Below are positions 5,909 to 6,079 of a stretch of DNA of 6,079 nucleotides, piece by piece. The position numbers and the translations under genes were made by a program. Each line of letters begins with the position of its first letter. Within the stretch, counting starts at the first letter, position 1. This DNA comes from Candidatus Izemoplasmatales bacterium (GTDB taxonomy: Bacteria; Bacillota_I; Bacilli_A; Izemoplasmatales; Hujiaoplasmataceae). Under the pieces are notes generated by a model. The model was given only the letters and a program-made list of their open reading frames with translations. It had not been told where the DNA came from and made no database searches. The DNA lies in assembly GCA_028691335.1 (NCBI GenBank), contig JAQUZK010000088.1, positions 1-6,079 on the forward strand, written 5' to 3'.

Positions 5909-5940
5909 AAAAAAAGGCTTGATACTAATTGTATCAAACC
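5909..5940 (-). terminator. Rho-independent terminator of the tRNA operon
   Basis: On the minus strand GGTTTGATAC pairs with GTATCAAGCC (one G-T pair) around AATTA, followed by seven T. It lies 13 bases after the encoded CCA of tRNA-Gly and is a canonical strong terminator. Its integrity shows that foreign DNA to the left did not disrupt the end of the tRNA operon. Confidence 0.92.
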
Positions 5941-5953
5941 TATTCATCTAACT

Positions 5954-6027
5954 TGGAGCAGGTGACGAGAATCGAACTCGCATATTCAGCTTGGAAGGCT
6001 GATGTTCTACCATTGAACTACACCTGC
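5954..6027 (-). tRNA. tRNA-Gly (anticodon TCC)
   Basis: A complete 74-base cloverleaf including an encoded CCA (plus 5954-5956). The acceptor arms are GCAGGTG (5' end, plus 6021-6027) and CACCTGC (plus 5958-5964) with discriminator T. The D-arm has the usual GTAGTTCAATGGTAGAAC. The anticodon loop CTTCCAA (plus 5991-5997) gives TCC, reading GGA and, by wobble, other glycine codons. The T-loop is TTCGATT. It is the last gene of a tRNA operon, one base after tRNA-Pro and ahead of a strong terminator. No copy of its 3' end was found elsewhere in the window. Confidence 0.97.
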
Positions 6028-6028
6028 A

Positions 6029-6079
6029 TGGTCGGGAAAACAGGATTTGAACCCGCGGCATCTTGGTCCCAAACCAAGC
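6029..6079 (-). tRNA. tRNA-Pro (anticodon TGG), 5' part beyond the window
   Basis: The 3' portion of a tRNA: encoded CCA (plus 6029-6031), discriminator A, acceptor strand TTTCCCG, T-loop TTCAAAT and a complete anticodon arm. The anticodon stem is CTTGG / CCAAG. The loop TTTGGGA (plus 6067-6073) gives anticodon TGG, flanked by the G37 usual for proline tRNAs. The D-arm and 5' acceptor strand lie past the right edge. It is separated from tRNA-Gly by one base, so both are processed from one transcript. Confidence 0.93.

Noticed and set aside
5954..6027. tRNA-Gly 3' end as the attachment site of the cassette
   Set aside because: No duplicate of the tRNA 3' end occurs in the window, and the tRNA operon terminator between the gene and the cassette is intact. 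Insertion, if any, was further left.

Overview
The window is AT-rich bacterial DNA with strong GGAGG/GGTGA-type ribosome binding sites, Lys/Asn/Ile-rich proteins and compact Rho-independent terminators. Two closely spaced tRNA genes sit at the right edge, and the Gly gene encodes its own CCA. Together these suggest a low-GC Bacillota (Firmicutes) chromosome, or an element inserted in one. The species cannot be named from this sequence.

Layout. Positions 1-236 are non-coding apart from one doubtful 17-codon hydrophobic ORF. They carry iterated GAGTAAA motifs of the kind seen at integrase-bound element ends. Positions 237-4611 hold an intact two-gene Type III restriction-modification operon read on the minus strand: mod (N6-adenine methyltransferase, 578 aa) followed one base later by res (helicase-nuclease, 878 aa). 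Positions 4612-4919 are a divergent intergenic region of about 300 bp. It contains a likely mod promoter, a mod leader able to form two competing hairpins, a 60-bp nested dyad, a repeated TGTACCTTAA motif, a plus-strand terminator and the resolvase promoter and ribosome binding site. Positions 4920-5507 encode a small serine recombinase of the resolvase/invertase type. Positions 5508-5953 are non-coding, with two GTTCAACYCCGTGTT repeats, a bidirectional terminator, a hairpin, a three-copy GTAATCGTGTRAA array and the terminator of the tRNA operon. Positions 5954-6079 hold tRNA-Gly(TCC) and the 3' part of tRNA-Pro(TGG), both minus strand.

How it works together. Mod recognises a short asymmetric DNA site and methylates an adenine in it. 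Res joins Mod to form the ATP-dependent restriction complex, which cuts DNA carrying unmethylated sites. The operon order, and the res ribosome binding site lying inside the end of mod, mean methylase is made first and the two are translationally linked. The adjacent resolvase, the repeat arrays and the nearby tRNA operon suggest a defence cassette carried into the intergenic space beside a tRNA cluster. No transposase or integrase gene is visible in the window, so the mobilising element is either outside it or has been lost.

No wholly new gene system is evident. The unexplained signals are in the non-coding DNA: the dyad and the competing hairpins upstream of mod, and the phased three-copy repeat near the tRNAs.
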